Positions 1-9,785 of a stretch of 64,000 bases of DNA are shown piece after piece. Numbering within the stretch: position 1 is the stretch's first letter; each line of letters begins with the position of its first letter. The stretch comes from Lepus europaeus (Eukaryota > Chordata > Mammalia > Lagomorpha > Leporidae). The stretch covers positions 40,465,468-40,529,467 of the forward strand of contig NC_084838.1 of the NCBI RefSeq assembly GCF_033115175.1. Reading direction: 5' to 3'. The notes under the pieces are model-generated. The model searched no databases. It saw only the letters and a list, made by a program, of their open reading frames with translations, and was not told the origin of the DNA. The translations under genes and the position numbers were made by a program.

Positions 1-99
1 AAAAAAAAAAAAATTGTGGCTTTTGTATAAGTAGGCTTCTTAGTAAAAATCAAAAGAAAGAAATACATTTTTCTATTTAAAAAGTGATATACAATAAGA

Positions 100-232
100 A
101 ATTTTTTTGAAAATGAAATTAAGGGTTGCGGATGGGAGGGAAGTTATGGGGGGGGGGGGAGCCATTGTAATCCATAAGTTGTACTTTGGAAATTTATATT
201 CATTAAATAAAAGTTTAAAAAAAAAAGAAAAT
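100..232 (+). mobile_element. Rabbit-type L1, 3' terminus (5'-truncated)
   Basis: The last ~130 bases of the rabbit L1 3' end: a GGGAGGGAAG G-rich stretch, then ATAAGTTGTACTTTG, then ATTAAATAAAAGTTT and an A-run. It matches the sense tail at 12720-12857 and the complement of 303-430. It contains a run of ten or more G at about 151-160. Confidence 0.75.
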
Positions 233-302
233 GAAACTAAAACACAGGTTTATTTTTGTGCAAAAAAATTGCAGTTTTTGATAATGTGCATTTTATTTTT
301 TA

Positions 303-1195
303 TAGAAAGCTTTTATTTAATAAATATAAATTTCATAAGTACAACTTTTGGATTATAGCGGTTCTTCCCCCATACCTGCCCTCCCACCTCCTACTCCCTC
401 TCCCATCCCATTCTTCATTAAGATTCATTTTAAATTATCTTTATATACAGAAGATCTACTTAGTATATACTAAGCAAAGATTTCAACAGTTTGCACCCAC
501 ACAGGCACACAAAGTATAAAGTACTGTTTGAAGACAAGTTTTACCGTTAATTCTCACAGTACAACTCATTAAGGACAGAGGTCCTACATGGGGAGCCAGT
601 GCACAGTGACTCTTGCTGTTGATTTAACAATTGACACTTTTTAAAAAGATTTATTTATTTATTTATTTGAAAGTCAGAATCACGCAGAGAAAGCAGAGGT
701 AGAGAGAGAGGTCTTCCTTCCATTGGTTCACTCCCCAAATGGCTGCAATGGCCAGAGCTGCGCCAATCCGAAGCCAGGAACCAGGAGCTTCTTCTGGGTC
801 TCCCACGCGGGTGCAGGGGTCCAAGGATTTGGGCCATCTTCTACTGCTTTCCCAGACCATAAGAGAGAGCTGGATCGGAAGTGGAGCAGCCAGGTCTTGA
901 ACCAGTGCCCATATGGGATGCTGGCACTTCAGGCCAGGGCGTTAATCCGTTGCTCCACATCGCTGGCCCTTAACAATTGACATTCTTATTTATGACGTCA
1001 GTGATCACCCAAGGCTCTTGTCACGAGACAGACATGGTAGTCAGACAGTCTATGGAAGCCTTTTGAGTCCACAAACTCTGAAATTATTTAGACAAAGCCA
1101 TAGTCAAAGTGGAAGTTCTCTCCTCCCTTCAGAGAAAGTTAGGTACCTCCTTCTTTGATGGCTCCTTACAATAAGAAAGATTTTAAACAGCATAA
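303..1195 (-). mobile_element. Rabbit-type L1 3' UTR, antisense, split by a CSINE
   Basis: Starts with the complement of the L1 tail (AGCTTTTATTTAATAAA, then a C-rich tract) and continues through the segment with CTTAGTATATACTAAG and GACGTCA. It matches the sense copy at 11550-12860 in reverse. The CSINE at 637-969 interrupts it, with the L1 sequence TTAACAATTGACA duplicated on both sides. Confidence 0.8.
637..969 (-). mobile_element. CSINE, antisense, full length
   Basis: AAAGATTTATTTATTT...GAAAGTCAGA at the left (reverse of the SINE tail) to CGCTGGCCC at the right (reverse of the tRNA-like head). A 13-bp target duplication TTAACAATTGACA is at 624-636 and 970-982. Confidence 0.9.
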
Positions 1196-1224
1196 ACACA
1201 TATATGCCATTTGACACACTTGTA

Positions 1225-1285
1225 AAAAGAGATTTATTTATTTGAAAGACAGAGTGATCCAGAGACAAAGAGAGGGTGAAGGGAG

Positions 1286-1325
<40 letters not shown>

Positions 1326-1550
1326 CTTCCATCTGCTGGTTTACTCCCCAAATGCCTGCAACAGCCAGACCTGGGTCATGCTGAAGCCAGGAACCAGGAA
1401 TTCCACCTGAGTCTCTCACTCAGGCCCTCTTCCACTGCCTTCCCAGGCACAGGAACTGGATCAGAATAAGAACATAGGGACTGGAATCAGATCTCCCATA
1501 TGGGACGCCAGTGTTGTAAGCAGAGGCTTAACTTGACACCACCAGCCCCT
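1225..1550 (-). mobile_element. CSINE, antisense, with (GA)n expansion
   Basis: Tail complement GAGATTTATTTATTTGAAAG at the left, CACCAGCCCC head complement at the right. Imperfect flanking duplication around ATTTGACACA (1208 and 1553). The internal CT tract of the SINE has grown into (GA)n. Confidence 0.85.
1288..1323. repeat. (GA)n microsatellite inside a CSINE
   Basis: About 17 uninterrupted GA units, arising from the pyrimidine tract near the 3' end of the antisense CSINE. Likely length-polymorphic. Confidence 0.9.
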
Positions 1551-1669
1551 ACAATTTGACACATTTGAAATGAACTTCAGTTATTACTAATTATGATTCA
1601 GTTTAACTCTAGGGTTAGCATAAAACTAGAAACAAACAAAAAAAAAACACTAAAAATATAGGGAGTACA

Positions 1670-1976
1670 GGGGCTGACGCTGTGGCTCACTTGGTTAATC
1701 CTCTGCCTGTGGCACCGGCATCCCATGTGAGCACTGGGTTCTAGTCCCGGTTGCTCCTCTTCCAGTCCAGCTCTTTGCTGTGACCCAGGAAGGCAGTAGA
1801 GAATGGCCCAAGTGCTTGGGCCCCTGCACCCATGTGGGAGACCAGGAAGAAGCACCTTGGCTCCTGGCTTCAGATCAGCACAGCGCTGGCCGTAGCGGCC
1901 ATTTGGGGAGTGAACCAATGGAAGGAAGATCTTTCTCTCTCTCTCTCACTGTCTAACTCTGCCTGTCAAATAAAAA
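1670..1976 (+). mobile_element. CSINE, sense
   Basis: GGGGCTGACGCTGTGGCTCA head, GGTTCTAGTCCCGG B-box-like segment, CT tract and A-rich tail. Flanked by AATATAGGGAGTACA (1653-1668) and AATATGGAGTACA. Confidence 0.85.
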
Positions 1977-2425
1977 AAATATGGAGTACAAACTGTCAAA
2001 ACTGAAGACAGAACTAACTAATGCTAACAGATATCTATAGTATATTTGAAGAGTAACAACAGAATACACACTCTTCTGAAGATCATGTGGGACATTTTCT
2101 GGAACAGACAATCTGTTATTCCATAAAACAAGTCTCAATACATTTAAAAGGATTGAAATCATACAAAATGTATTCCCTGGTCACAATGGAATGAAATTAG
2201 GAATCAATAACAGAGGAAATGGGGGACATTAACAAGCGTGTGGAATTTAAACAATACATTCCTGAATAACCAACGGTCAAAGAATAAATCACAAGGGAAA
2301 TTAGAAAATGCTTTGAGATGAATGGAAATGAAAATACACTAAAACTTATGGGAGGCAGTGAAAGCATTAGTTGGAGGAAGATTTACGGCTGTGAACGCCT
2401 ACATTAAAAAAGAAGATGAGATAGA

Positions 2426-2994
2426 AAACAGAATGGAGGGTCCTCAAAACATTAAAAATAGAGCCATAGGGGTTGGTGCTGTGGCATAGTGGGTAAAGCC
2501 GCCACCTGCAGTGTCGGCATCCCATATGGGCGCCGGTTCGAGTCCTGGCTGCTCCTATCCCGATCTAGCTTTCTGCTATGGCCTGGGAAAGCAGTAGAAG
2601 ATGGCCCAAGTCCTCAGGACCCTGCATGCACATAGGAGACACAGATTCCTCTGTGTTTCAGCTCCTGGCTTCAGATCAGTGCAGCTCTGGCCATTGAGGC
2701 CATCTGGGGAGTGAACCAGAGGATGGAAGACCCCCTTCCCTGCCTCTCCTTCTCTCTCTGTGTAACTCTGACTTTCAAATAAATAAATAAATCTTTAAAA
2801 AAAAACAGAGCCATGAAATGATCAGCAACATTACTTCTGAGTATACATCCAAGGAACTGAAATCAGCATGTCAAAGAGATATCTGTATTCCATATTTATT
2901 GAGTATTATTCACAACGGCCAAGATATGAAATTAATTTAGAAAATGTGGCATATATATGCAATGGACTACTAGTCAGCCTTTTAAATGAAGGAA
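2426..2994 (+). mobile_element. L1M 3' UTR fragment inserted in the older L1
   Basis: GGAGGGTCCTCAAAACATTAAAAATAGAGCCAT continues after a CSINE as CATGAAATGATCAGCA, then CATCCAAGG, AGAGATATCTGTATTCC and AATGTGGCATATATATGCAATGGA, the familiar L1MA/PB-like 3' UTR. It lies within the ORF2 order of the surrounding L1M, so it is a second element. Confidence 0.65.
2468..2807 (+). mobile_element. CSINE, sense, full length
   Basis: GGGGTTGGTGCTGTGGCATAG head, CGGTTCGAGTCC B box, AAATAAATAAATAAATCTTT tail. Duplicated AGAGCCAT is at 2460-2467 and 2807-2814. Confidence 0.9.
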
Positions 2995-3634
2995 GGAGTG
3001 GGCATTTGAACAAGCAGTTAAGATGTCCACTTCCCACATAAGAGGGGCTGGGTTCCTGAGCCAGCTTCCTGCTAATACTCACCCTGGAAGTCAGCAGGTG
3101 AGGCATCAAATAGTTGAGTCCCTGACACCCACATGGGAGACTCAGATTGAGTTCCCAACTTCTGGCTTTGGCCTTGCCCAGCCCTGGCTATTGTAGACAT
3201 TTGTAGAGTGAACCAGCAGAGGGGAGCTTCCTCTTTCTCTCTTTCTCTTTTTTTTTTTTTTTTAAAGATTTATTTTATGTATTTGAAAGAGTTACACAGA
3301 GAGAGAAGGAGAGGCAGAGAAAGAGAGAGGTGTTCCATCTGCTGGATCACTCCCCAATTGGCCGCAACGGCCGGAGGTACACCAATCCGAAGCCAGGAAC
3401 CAGGAACTCCTCCAGGGCTTCCCATGTGGGTTCAGGGGCCCAAAGACCTGGACCATCCTTCACTGCTTTCCCAGGCCATAGCAGAGAGCTGGATCAGAAG
3501 TGGAGCTGCTGGGACTCAAACCGGCACCCATATGGGATTCCGGCATTGCAGGCGGCAGCTTTACTCGCTATGCCCAGATCTCATTTCCCTCTCCCCCCCA
3601 TAGCTCTTTCAAATAAATAAATATTTTCTTTAAA
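2995..3634 (+). mobile_element. Old CSINE-like SINE, sense, interrupted
   Basis: A diverged head AGTGGGCATTTGAACAAGCAGTTAAG and body at 2995-3247. The CT tract and tail CTTTCAAATAAATAAATATT resume at 3580-3634. An antisense CSINE sits between the two parts. Confidence 0.65.
3248..3579 (-). mobile_element. CSINE, antisense, nested in an older SINE
   Basis: A T-run, AAAGATTTATTTTATGTATTTGAAAG, then the body to GCGGCAGCTTTACTCGCTATGCC. It splits the CT tract of the older sense SINE. Confidence 0.8.
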
Positions 3635-3876
3635 AGAGAAACTATAAAAATAAGAGCAAAATAAACCCAAAACAAGCAGAGGAAAAGAAATAAAAAAGAC
3701 TAGAGTAGAAACAGAAAACAGAAAAACAATAGGGAAAATCAATAAGACCAAAAATTGTTTTTTTGAAAACATTAATATAATCAGCAAGACTGCTTATACT
3801 CACTAATAAAAAAGAAAAGATTAAATTCAGGAATGAAAGAGGAGATGTTACTACTGACTTCATCAAACTGCAAAAG

Positions 3877-4260
3877 GGGGCCAGTACTGTGGGACAGCAG
3901 GTTAAGCCCCTGCTTGCAATGCTGGGTGCTCCACTTTCGATCCAACTCTCCGTTATTACATGTGGGAAGGCAGTGGAAGATGGCCCAAGTACTCAGGCCC
4001 CTGCACCCACGTGGGAGACCCCGATGGAGTTCTAGGCTCCTGACTTCCATCTGGCCTAACCCTGGCCATTGAGGCCATTTTGGTAGTGAACCAGCAGATG
4101 GAAGATCTCTCTCTTGCTCTCTGTCTCTCGCTCTCTGTCTCTCACTCTTTCTCTCTCTCCTTCTCTACCTGTAACTCTGTTTTTCAAATAAATATATCTT
4201 TTTTTTTTGACAGGCAGAGTTAGATAGAGACAGAAACAACTAAATATATCTTTAAAAAAG
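3877..4260 (+). mobile_element. CSINE, sense, with a secondary insertion in its tail
   Basis: GGGGGCCAGTACTGTGGGACAG head to TTTTCAAATAAATATATCTT tail. The tail is interrupted at 4201-4240 by a tiny antisense CSINE fragment (separate entry), then AAATATATCTTTAAAAAAG resumes. Confidence 0.8.
4201..4240 (-). mobile_element. Minimal (~40 bp) antisense CSINE insertion with target duplication
   Basis: T-run plus GACAGGCAGAGTTAGATAGAGACAGA, the complement of only the last ~40 bases of a CSINE. TAAATATATCTTT flanks it at 4189-4201 and 4241-4253. Confidence 0.75.
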
Positions 4261-4268
4261 AAAAAAGA

Positions 4269-4602
4269 GGCCGGCGCCGTGGCTTAACAGGCTAATCCTC
4301 CGCCTTGCGGCGCTGGCACACCGGGTTCTAGTCCCGGTCGGGGCGCCAGATTCTGTCCTGGTTGCCCTTCTTCCAGGCCAGCTCTCTGCTATGGCCCAGG
4401 AGTGTAGTGGAGGATGGCCCAAGTCCTTGGGCCCTGCACCCGCATGGGAGACCAGGAGAAGCACCTGGCTCCTGGCTTCGGATCAGCAAGATGCGCCGGC
4501 CGCAGCGGCCATTGGAGGGTGAACCAATGGCAAAAAGGAAGACCTTTCTCTCTGTCTCTCTCTCTCACTATCCACTCTGCCTGTCAAAAAATAAAATAAA
4601 AG
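4269..4602 (+). mobile_element. CSINE, sense, young subfamily
   Basis: AGGCCGGCGCCGTGGCTTAACAGG head. The doubled CCCGGT segment around TCGGGGCGCCAGATTCTGTCC is shared with copies at 6758, 23477 and 36731. The tail is GCCTGTCAAAAAATAAAATAAAAG. Confidence 0.9.
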
Positions 4603-4660
4603 AAAAAAGAAAGTCCTAAAGAATCAACAATAGCACTATTAGGATTAATAAATTAATTCA

Positions 4661-4937
4661 GGGGCTGGCATGTGGCGCAGCAGGTTAAGCAGCTGTCTGC
4701 AGTGCCAGCATCGCATATGGGTGCCAGTTTGAGTCCCAGCTGCTCCATTTCTGATCCAGCTCCCTGCTAACATGCCTTGGAAAGCAGTAGAGAATGGCTT
4801 GAGTGCTTAGGCCCCTGAACCCACGTGGAATACCCTGAAGAAGCTCCTGGCTCCTGGCTTTAGCCTAGTCAGTCTGCCCTGGCTATAGAGGCCAACTGGT
4901 GAGTGGACCAAATAAATAAATAAATCTTTTTTTTAAA
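4661..4937 (+). mobile_element. CSINE, sense, lacking most of the CT tract
   Basis: GGGGCTGGCATGTGGCGCAG head; the body runs directly from GTGAGTGGACC into AAATAAATAAATAAATC, so the pyrimidine tract is deleted. Confidence 0.85.
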
Positions 4938-5026
4938 ACCCACAATTGTTATATCTGTAAAAAAAATCATTCATTTAGCTGTGTTGCAAGAAAGAAGATA
5001 AATATATAAGAATTAATTGTATTTCT

Positions 5027-5333
5027 TTTAAAAAATATTTATTTTATTTGAAAGTCAGAATTAGAGAGAGAAATCTTCCATTCACAGGTTTACTCCCCAG
5101 CTGGCCACAATGGCCAGGGCTGGGCCAGGCTAAAGCCAGGAGTCAGAAGATTCTTCTCTGTCTCCCACATGGGTGGCAGGGGCCCAGGCACTTTGACCAT
5201 CTTCTGCTGCTTTCCCAAGCCATTGGCAGAGAGCTGGATCAGAGGTAGAGCAGCCAGGACATAAACTGGCACCTGTATGGGATGACGGCATCACAGGCAG
5301 TGGCTTTACCCACTACACCACATTGCCATCCCC
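5027..5333 (-). mobile_element. CSINE, antisense
   Basis: TTTAAAAAATATTTATTTTATTTGAAAGTCAG at the left, CACTACACCACATTGCCATCCC at the right. It splits the L1M; the L1 phrase around TATTTCT resumes at 5338. Confidence 0.85.
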
Positions 5334-5825
5334 TCAACTATATTTCTGTACATTAGCTATGAATAGGTCAAAAATGAAATAAAGAAAATAACTCCATTTA
5401 CAACAGCAATGACAATAATAAAATACTTAGGAACAAATTTAACAGAAGTATAAGCCATCTACACTGAAAATTATATTATTGAAAGAAATTAAAGACAACT
5501 TAATAAATGGAAAGACACAGTCATAGGCTGGAAGACTCATTTTTGCTAAGATCAATACTCCTAAAAAAACCAAAGATCAATACTCCCCATATTGATATTG
5601 ATCTACAGATTCAATGCAATACCTGTCAAAGTCCTGGTTAAGTTCTTTGCATAAATTAGCAAAATAATGCTAAAATTTGTAAGAGAACTTAAGGGACCCA
5701 GAATATCCAAGTAACCTTGAACAAGAAGGATAAAGTGGGAGGATTCACAATTTCTCCATTTCAAAATGTACCACACACCTATAGTAATTGAGATAATGTG
5801 GTATTGGCATAAAGATAGAAATATA

Positions 5826-6163
5826 GGGGCCGGCACTGTGGCACAGCTGGTAAAGCTGCTGCCAGCAGTGTCAGCATCTCATATGGGTGCCAGTTCAAGA
5901 CCTGGCTGTTCTACTTCTGATCCAGCTCTCTGCTGTGGTCTGGGAAAGCAATGATGATGGTCCAATGGATGATTGGGCCCCTGCACCCTGTGGGAGACCT
6001 GGAAGAAGCTCTTGGCTCCTGGCTTTGGATTGATGCGGCTCCAGCCATTGCGGCCAACTGGGAAGTGAACCAGCAGATGGAAGACCTTTCTCTCTCTGTC
6101 TCTCCTCTCTCTGTGCTAACTCTGACTTTCAAATAAATAAATAACTCTTTAAAAAATTCATAA
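5826..6163 (+). mobile_element. CSINE, sense, full length
   Basis: GGGGCCGGCACTGTGGCACAG head and AAATAAATAAATAACTC tail. Flanked by AAAGATAGAAATATA (5811-5825) and AAAGATAGACATATA. Confidence 0.9.
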
Positions 6164-6397
6164 AAAAGATAGACATATAGTTCAATGGAACGCAACTGAG
6201 AGTCCAGAAATAAACTCTGATGCTTATGGTCAAATAAATTTTGACAAGGGTGCCGAGACCATTCAGTGGGGGAAAGAATCACCTTCTCAACAACTGGTGC
6301 TGAGACAACTTAATATGCACCTGCAAACGTATGAAATTGGATTCCCTCCCTCACACCATATGCAAAACTAATTCAAAATGGACCATAGACCTAAATG

Positions 6398-6676
6398 TGA
6401 CGGCTAGTAGTTAAGAAGCTAGTTGGGAAGTGTGTATCCCATAACAGACTACCTGGGTTTGGGTCCTAGCTCTGTTCCCAAATTCAACTTCCTACTAATG
6501 TGCACCTCGAGAGGCAGGTGATGGCTCAAGCAGTTGTGTCCCTGACAACTACATGGGAGACCTGGATTGAATTCCTGGCCTGACCCAGTCATTTGAGTAG
6601 TGAGCCAGTAGATGGGAACTCTCTCTGTCTCTCCCTGCCTGTCAAATAAAATAATAAAATAAATTTTTTTAAAAAA
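6398..6676 (+). mobile_element. Old CSINE-like SINE, sense, diverged
   Basis: CGGCTAGTAGTTAAGAAGCTAG head, GGGTTTGGGTCC near the B box, CTCTGTCTCTCC, then GCCTGTCAAATAAAATAATAAAA. The body is shorter and more diverged than in neighbouring copies. It lies in the L1M 3' part. Confidence 0.65.
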
Positions 6677-6735
6677 CACAGAAGCCACACAAGGAAAAAA
6701 TTGACTTATATAATTAAAATTACAAACCTCAGGGC

Positions 6736-7418
6736 TTTTTAAAAAAGATTTATTTATGGGCCGGCGCCGTGGCTCAACAGGCTAATCCTCCGCCTTGCGG
6801 CGCTGGCACACCGGGTTCTAGTCCCGGTCGGGGCGCCAGATTCTGTCCCGGTTGCCCTTCTTCCAGGCCAGCTCTCTGCTATGGCCCAGGAAGGCAGTGG
6901 AGGATGGCCCAAGTGCTTGGGCCCTGCACCCGCATGGGAGACCAGGAGAAGCACCTGGCTCCTGCCTTCGGATCAGCGCGGTGCGCCAGCTGCAGCGGCC
7001 ATTGGAAGGTGAACCAACGGCAAAAAGGAAGACCTTTCTCTCTGGCTCTCTCTCTCTCTCACTGTCCACTCTGCCTGTCAAAAAAAAAAAAAAAGATTTA
7101 TTCATTTATTTGAAAGGCAGAGTTACGGGGTGGCAGAGGGACAGAGAGAGGGAGAGAGATATTCCATCTGTTGGTTCACTCCCTAAATGGCCACAGTGGT
7201 CAGTGCTGGGCCGGGCCAAAGTCAGGAGCCCAGAGCTTCCTCAGGGTCTTCCATGTGGGAGGCAGGAGTCCAAGCATTTGGCCCATCCTCTGCTGCTTTC
7301 CCTGGCACATCAGCAGAGAGCTGGGTCGGAAGTGGAGCAGTTGGGACTCAAACCGGAGTCCATATGGGATGCTGAGGCTGCATGTGGTGGCTTAACCTGC
7401 TGCAACACAATGATGGCC
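6736..7418 (-). mobile_element. CSINE, antisense, host of a nested CSINE
   Basis: Tail complement TTTTTAAAAAAGATTTATTTA at 6736-6757, body resuming GATTTATTCATTTATTTGAAAGGCAG at 7091-7418. Target duplication CAAACCTCAGGGCTT (6723-6737) and CAAACTTCAGGGCTT (7419-7433). Confidence 0.88.
6758..7090 (+). mobile_element. CSINE, sense, young subfamily, nested
   Basis: GGGCCGGCGCCGTGGCTCAACAGG head; near-identical to the copy at 4269. It is inserted in the tail of an antisense CSINE, duplicating AAAAAGATTTATT. Confidence 0.9.
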
Positions 7419-7460
7419 CAAACTTCAGGGCTTAAAAGGGCACCATCAAGAAAGACAAAA

Positions 7461-7706
7461 GAAGGGTTGACATCATGGCACAAGTTAAGCCGCCTCTTGT
7501 GATGCTCAGCGTTGGATCCAGCTTCCTGCCACCCAGGTGGGAGACCAGGAAGGAATTCCTGGCTCCTGGCTTAGGCCTGGTCCAGATGTATCTGTTGCAG
7601 CCATCTGGGGGAGTGAACTAGTGAATGGAAGATCTGTCTCTGTTTCTCCCTCTCTCTCTGTAACTCTTCCTTTCAAATAAATAAATAAATCTTAAAAAAA
7701 AAAAAA
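7461..7706 (+). mobile_element. CSINE, sense, with internal deletion
   Basis: GAAGGGTTGACATCATGGCACAAG head, GTTGGATCCAGCTTCCTGCC (the region between the B box and the body is shortened), AAATAAATAAATAAATCTT tail. Confidence 0.8.
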
Positions 7707-8245
7707 GTGGTTCACAGAATGAGAGCAAATTTTTGCAAATTATACATCTGATAAGGGACTTGTACCTGGAATACACAAAGAACTCTTATAAGCCATAATG
7801 AAATGACCAGAAAATTTTTAAAAATAGATACTTCTCCAAAGAAGATAAACAAGTGGTTAAGTGGCCAAGACACACATGGAAAATATGTTCAAAAACATTA
7901 GGTCTCAGGGCAATGCAAATCAAGAATGCAATGAGGAGGTATCGCTTCCCACCCACTAGGGTGACTAAAATAGAAAAGATATAATAACAAATGTAAGTGA
8001 GGGCGTGAAGATATTGGAACCCTCAAGCATTGTTGGTGGGGCTATAAAAGGTTCAGCCACTTTGGAAAACAGTTTGGCAGTTCCTCAACAGGCTAAACAT
8101 AGAGTTATCATATGCCACTGCAATTCCACGCCTAGGCATTTTATCCAAGGAAATGAAAACACAGCCACACGAAAACTTGTACACCATGTTCAGAGCTGCA
8201 TTATTCACAATAGTTTAAACATGCGAGCAACCCAAATGTCCATCT

Positions 8246-9414
8246 GTTAGGTAGCAAGGTAGACACTAGCCCGTATGTGAAAGATGGGCTGTAGAATAAA
8301 GATGGGAATTTTGTGCGCTTGAACAAGGGACTGTGGAAGCATGCCTTGGAAGCAGAGCAGCATTCACACATGGAAAGTCCTGCCGCTATTCCATAACCTT
8401 GTTTGGTGGGTCCCAGCCCTCTTCCCAGTGGGCAGCTTAAGGGAATCTGCTCCACTGTGCGTGCACCCAGGGCCTATTAGGTCCAATTGCACTATGCTGG
8501 TAAAGTTCTAGGAGGAGCTTCATGAGCTTCGGGCTCAGAAAATCCTCAACCCAGTAAGATTCCAGAGGCGGGAGGGGCGAAGAGAAATGGCGGACTCTTA
8601 CACACATCTAGAAGAACTCCAGTCTAAAGCATCCTGGGCTCCCAGTTCTTTCCTGAGGTGCCCACCTGCTCTGCTCTTCACTGAACTTGGCTACCTTGGT
8701 TACTGCTGCTCTCTGTCTCACATATGAGATTACTGTCTTTGTGAAGACTAGAACCCATGATCCAGCCGTCTCTGGCCAACACATCAGTTGTTAACTGTGT
8801 CACAGGAGGGGGACATTGTCAGTTCTTGTTCCATGCCAAAGAATTTCCACACAGACCTTGATAGTGAGCAAAGCAGAAGTTTTATTGAAAGTGGGGAGGG
8901 CAGCCTCCTAATGCGGCAATGGGTGGCGGTTGCGGGGTGGGGGTGGGGGGTTTCCAAGGGAGAAGTTACTAAAGTAGCTTGCAAGCGAGGGCTCTTTAAT
9001 CACACAGAGTGATGTCAAAAAGAGTGTCTTGTTGTTTGATTGGCTAGTTTAAAGGATTGAAACTGTGTCCAATTGGCGGTGCAGAAAGGGTCATGTAAAT
9101 TTACACTTTCAATTGGTCTATGAAGGTAAAGGATTATATCCAACCAGGGAGGCAGGAATAGAACTTATTGTCCAATCAGCAAGCGATGGGTCTTACTCCT
9201 TACAAGCTGAGATCAGAGGAACATTGCTGGGCTTATCTCTAATAGACACCTGGTTTTGCACTGATCCTGCATTAAGGACCCAAGTGCTGCCTTTGGCAAC
9301 CCCCAGGAATAAGCAGGTGTTTTCTTCCCCAGTCTTACAGAGACCTCGTCCCTTTCTCACTTCATCAAGAACCTTACCTAACTGCCTATTAACCTAACCT
9401 ACCTAAAGCCTCAC
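8246..9414 (-). mobile_element. LTR-like insertion splitting the L1M 3' UTR
   Basis: The L1M text stops at ...ATGTCCATC and resumes at ATTGGGTAAACAAAATATAG, so about 1.17 kb was inserted. The insert begins TGTTAGGTAGC and ends CTACCTAAAGCCTCACA, with TG...CA ends and partly inverted terminal sequence. The minus strand has an AATAAA (complement TTTATT at 8880-8885) followed by CTTCTGCTTTGCTCACTAT, as in LTR R/U5 regions. It has no coding capacity. The family is not identified, and a nested solo LTR of about 625 bp (8789-9414) is an alternative reading. Confidence 0.45.
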
Positions 9415-9785
9415 AATTGGGTAAACAAAATATAGTACATCCATACAATGGAATAATCTGAAGTACTGATTTGTACTACAACATGACTGAATCTTGAAAA
9501 TATGCTACATGAAAGAAGCCAGTCACTAAAGCCCACATACTGTATGATTCCAGGGGAAATGTCCACAATAGGCAAATACATAGACAGACAGGAAACTGGT
9601 GGTTGCCTAGGACTGGGGAGGCTTGGGGAAAATAGTGATTGCTCACAGGTGTGGTTTTCTTTTGGGGATAATGAATATGTCCTAAAATAGATTGGTTGTA
9701 CAACTCTGTGATTATATTAAACCCTTGAATCACACACTTCACTTTAAATAGGCATTGTGGATGCTATAGGAATTGTATCAGCAAA

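Larger units (their letters stand above)
1986..9785 (+). mobile_element. Ancient L1M (ORF2 to 3' UTR), heavily dismantled
   Basis: Plus-strand pieces appear in ORF2 order. 1986-2425: endonuclease/RT N-side, e.g. CACAATGGAATGAAATTAGG. 3635-3875, 4605-4660 and 4938-5026: RT middle. 5334-5825: ORF2 segment encoding TTTACAACAGCAATGAC...CTACAGATTCAATGCAATACC. 6164-6397: C-terminal part. 7707-8245 and 9415-9785: 3' UTR. The pieces are separated by CSINEs, a second L1 3' fragment (2426-2994) and an LTR-like insertion (8246-9414). Many stops and frameshifts; not functional. Some pieces may belong to more than one L1 copy. Confidence 0.75.

Noticed and set aside
2468-2540. tRNA genes suggested by A-box and B-box motifs in many places
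   Set aside because: The A/B boxes belong to CSINE heads; none folds into a full cloverleaf with a CCA-compatible acceptor stem by eye.
6852-7502. A 216-codon plus-strand ORF, the longest in the window
   Set aside because: It runs through two nested CSINEs, and its residues are the usual translation of the C-repeat body. Many other listed ORFs are the same kind of artefact.
8880-8885. AATAAA on the minus strand as a gene polyadenylation site
   Set aside because: No gene lies upstream on that strand nearby; it sits in the LTR-like insertion.
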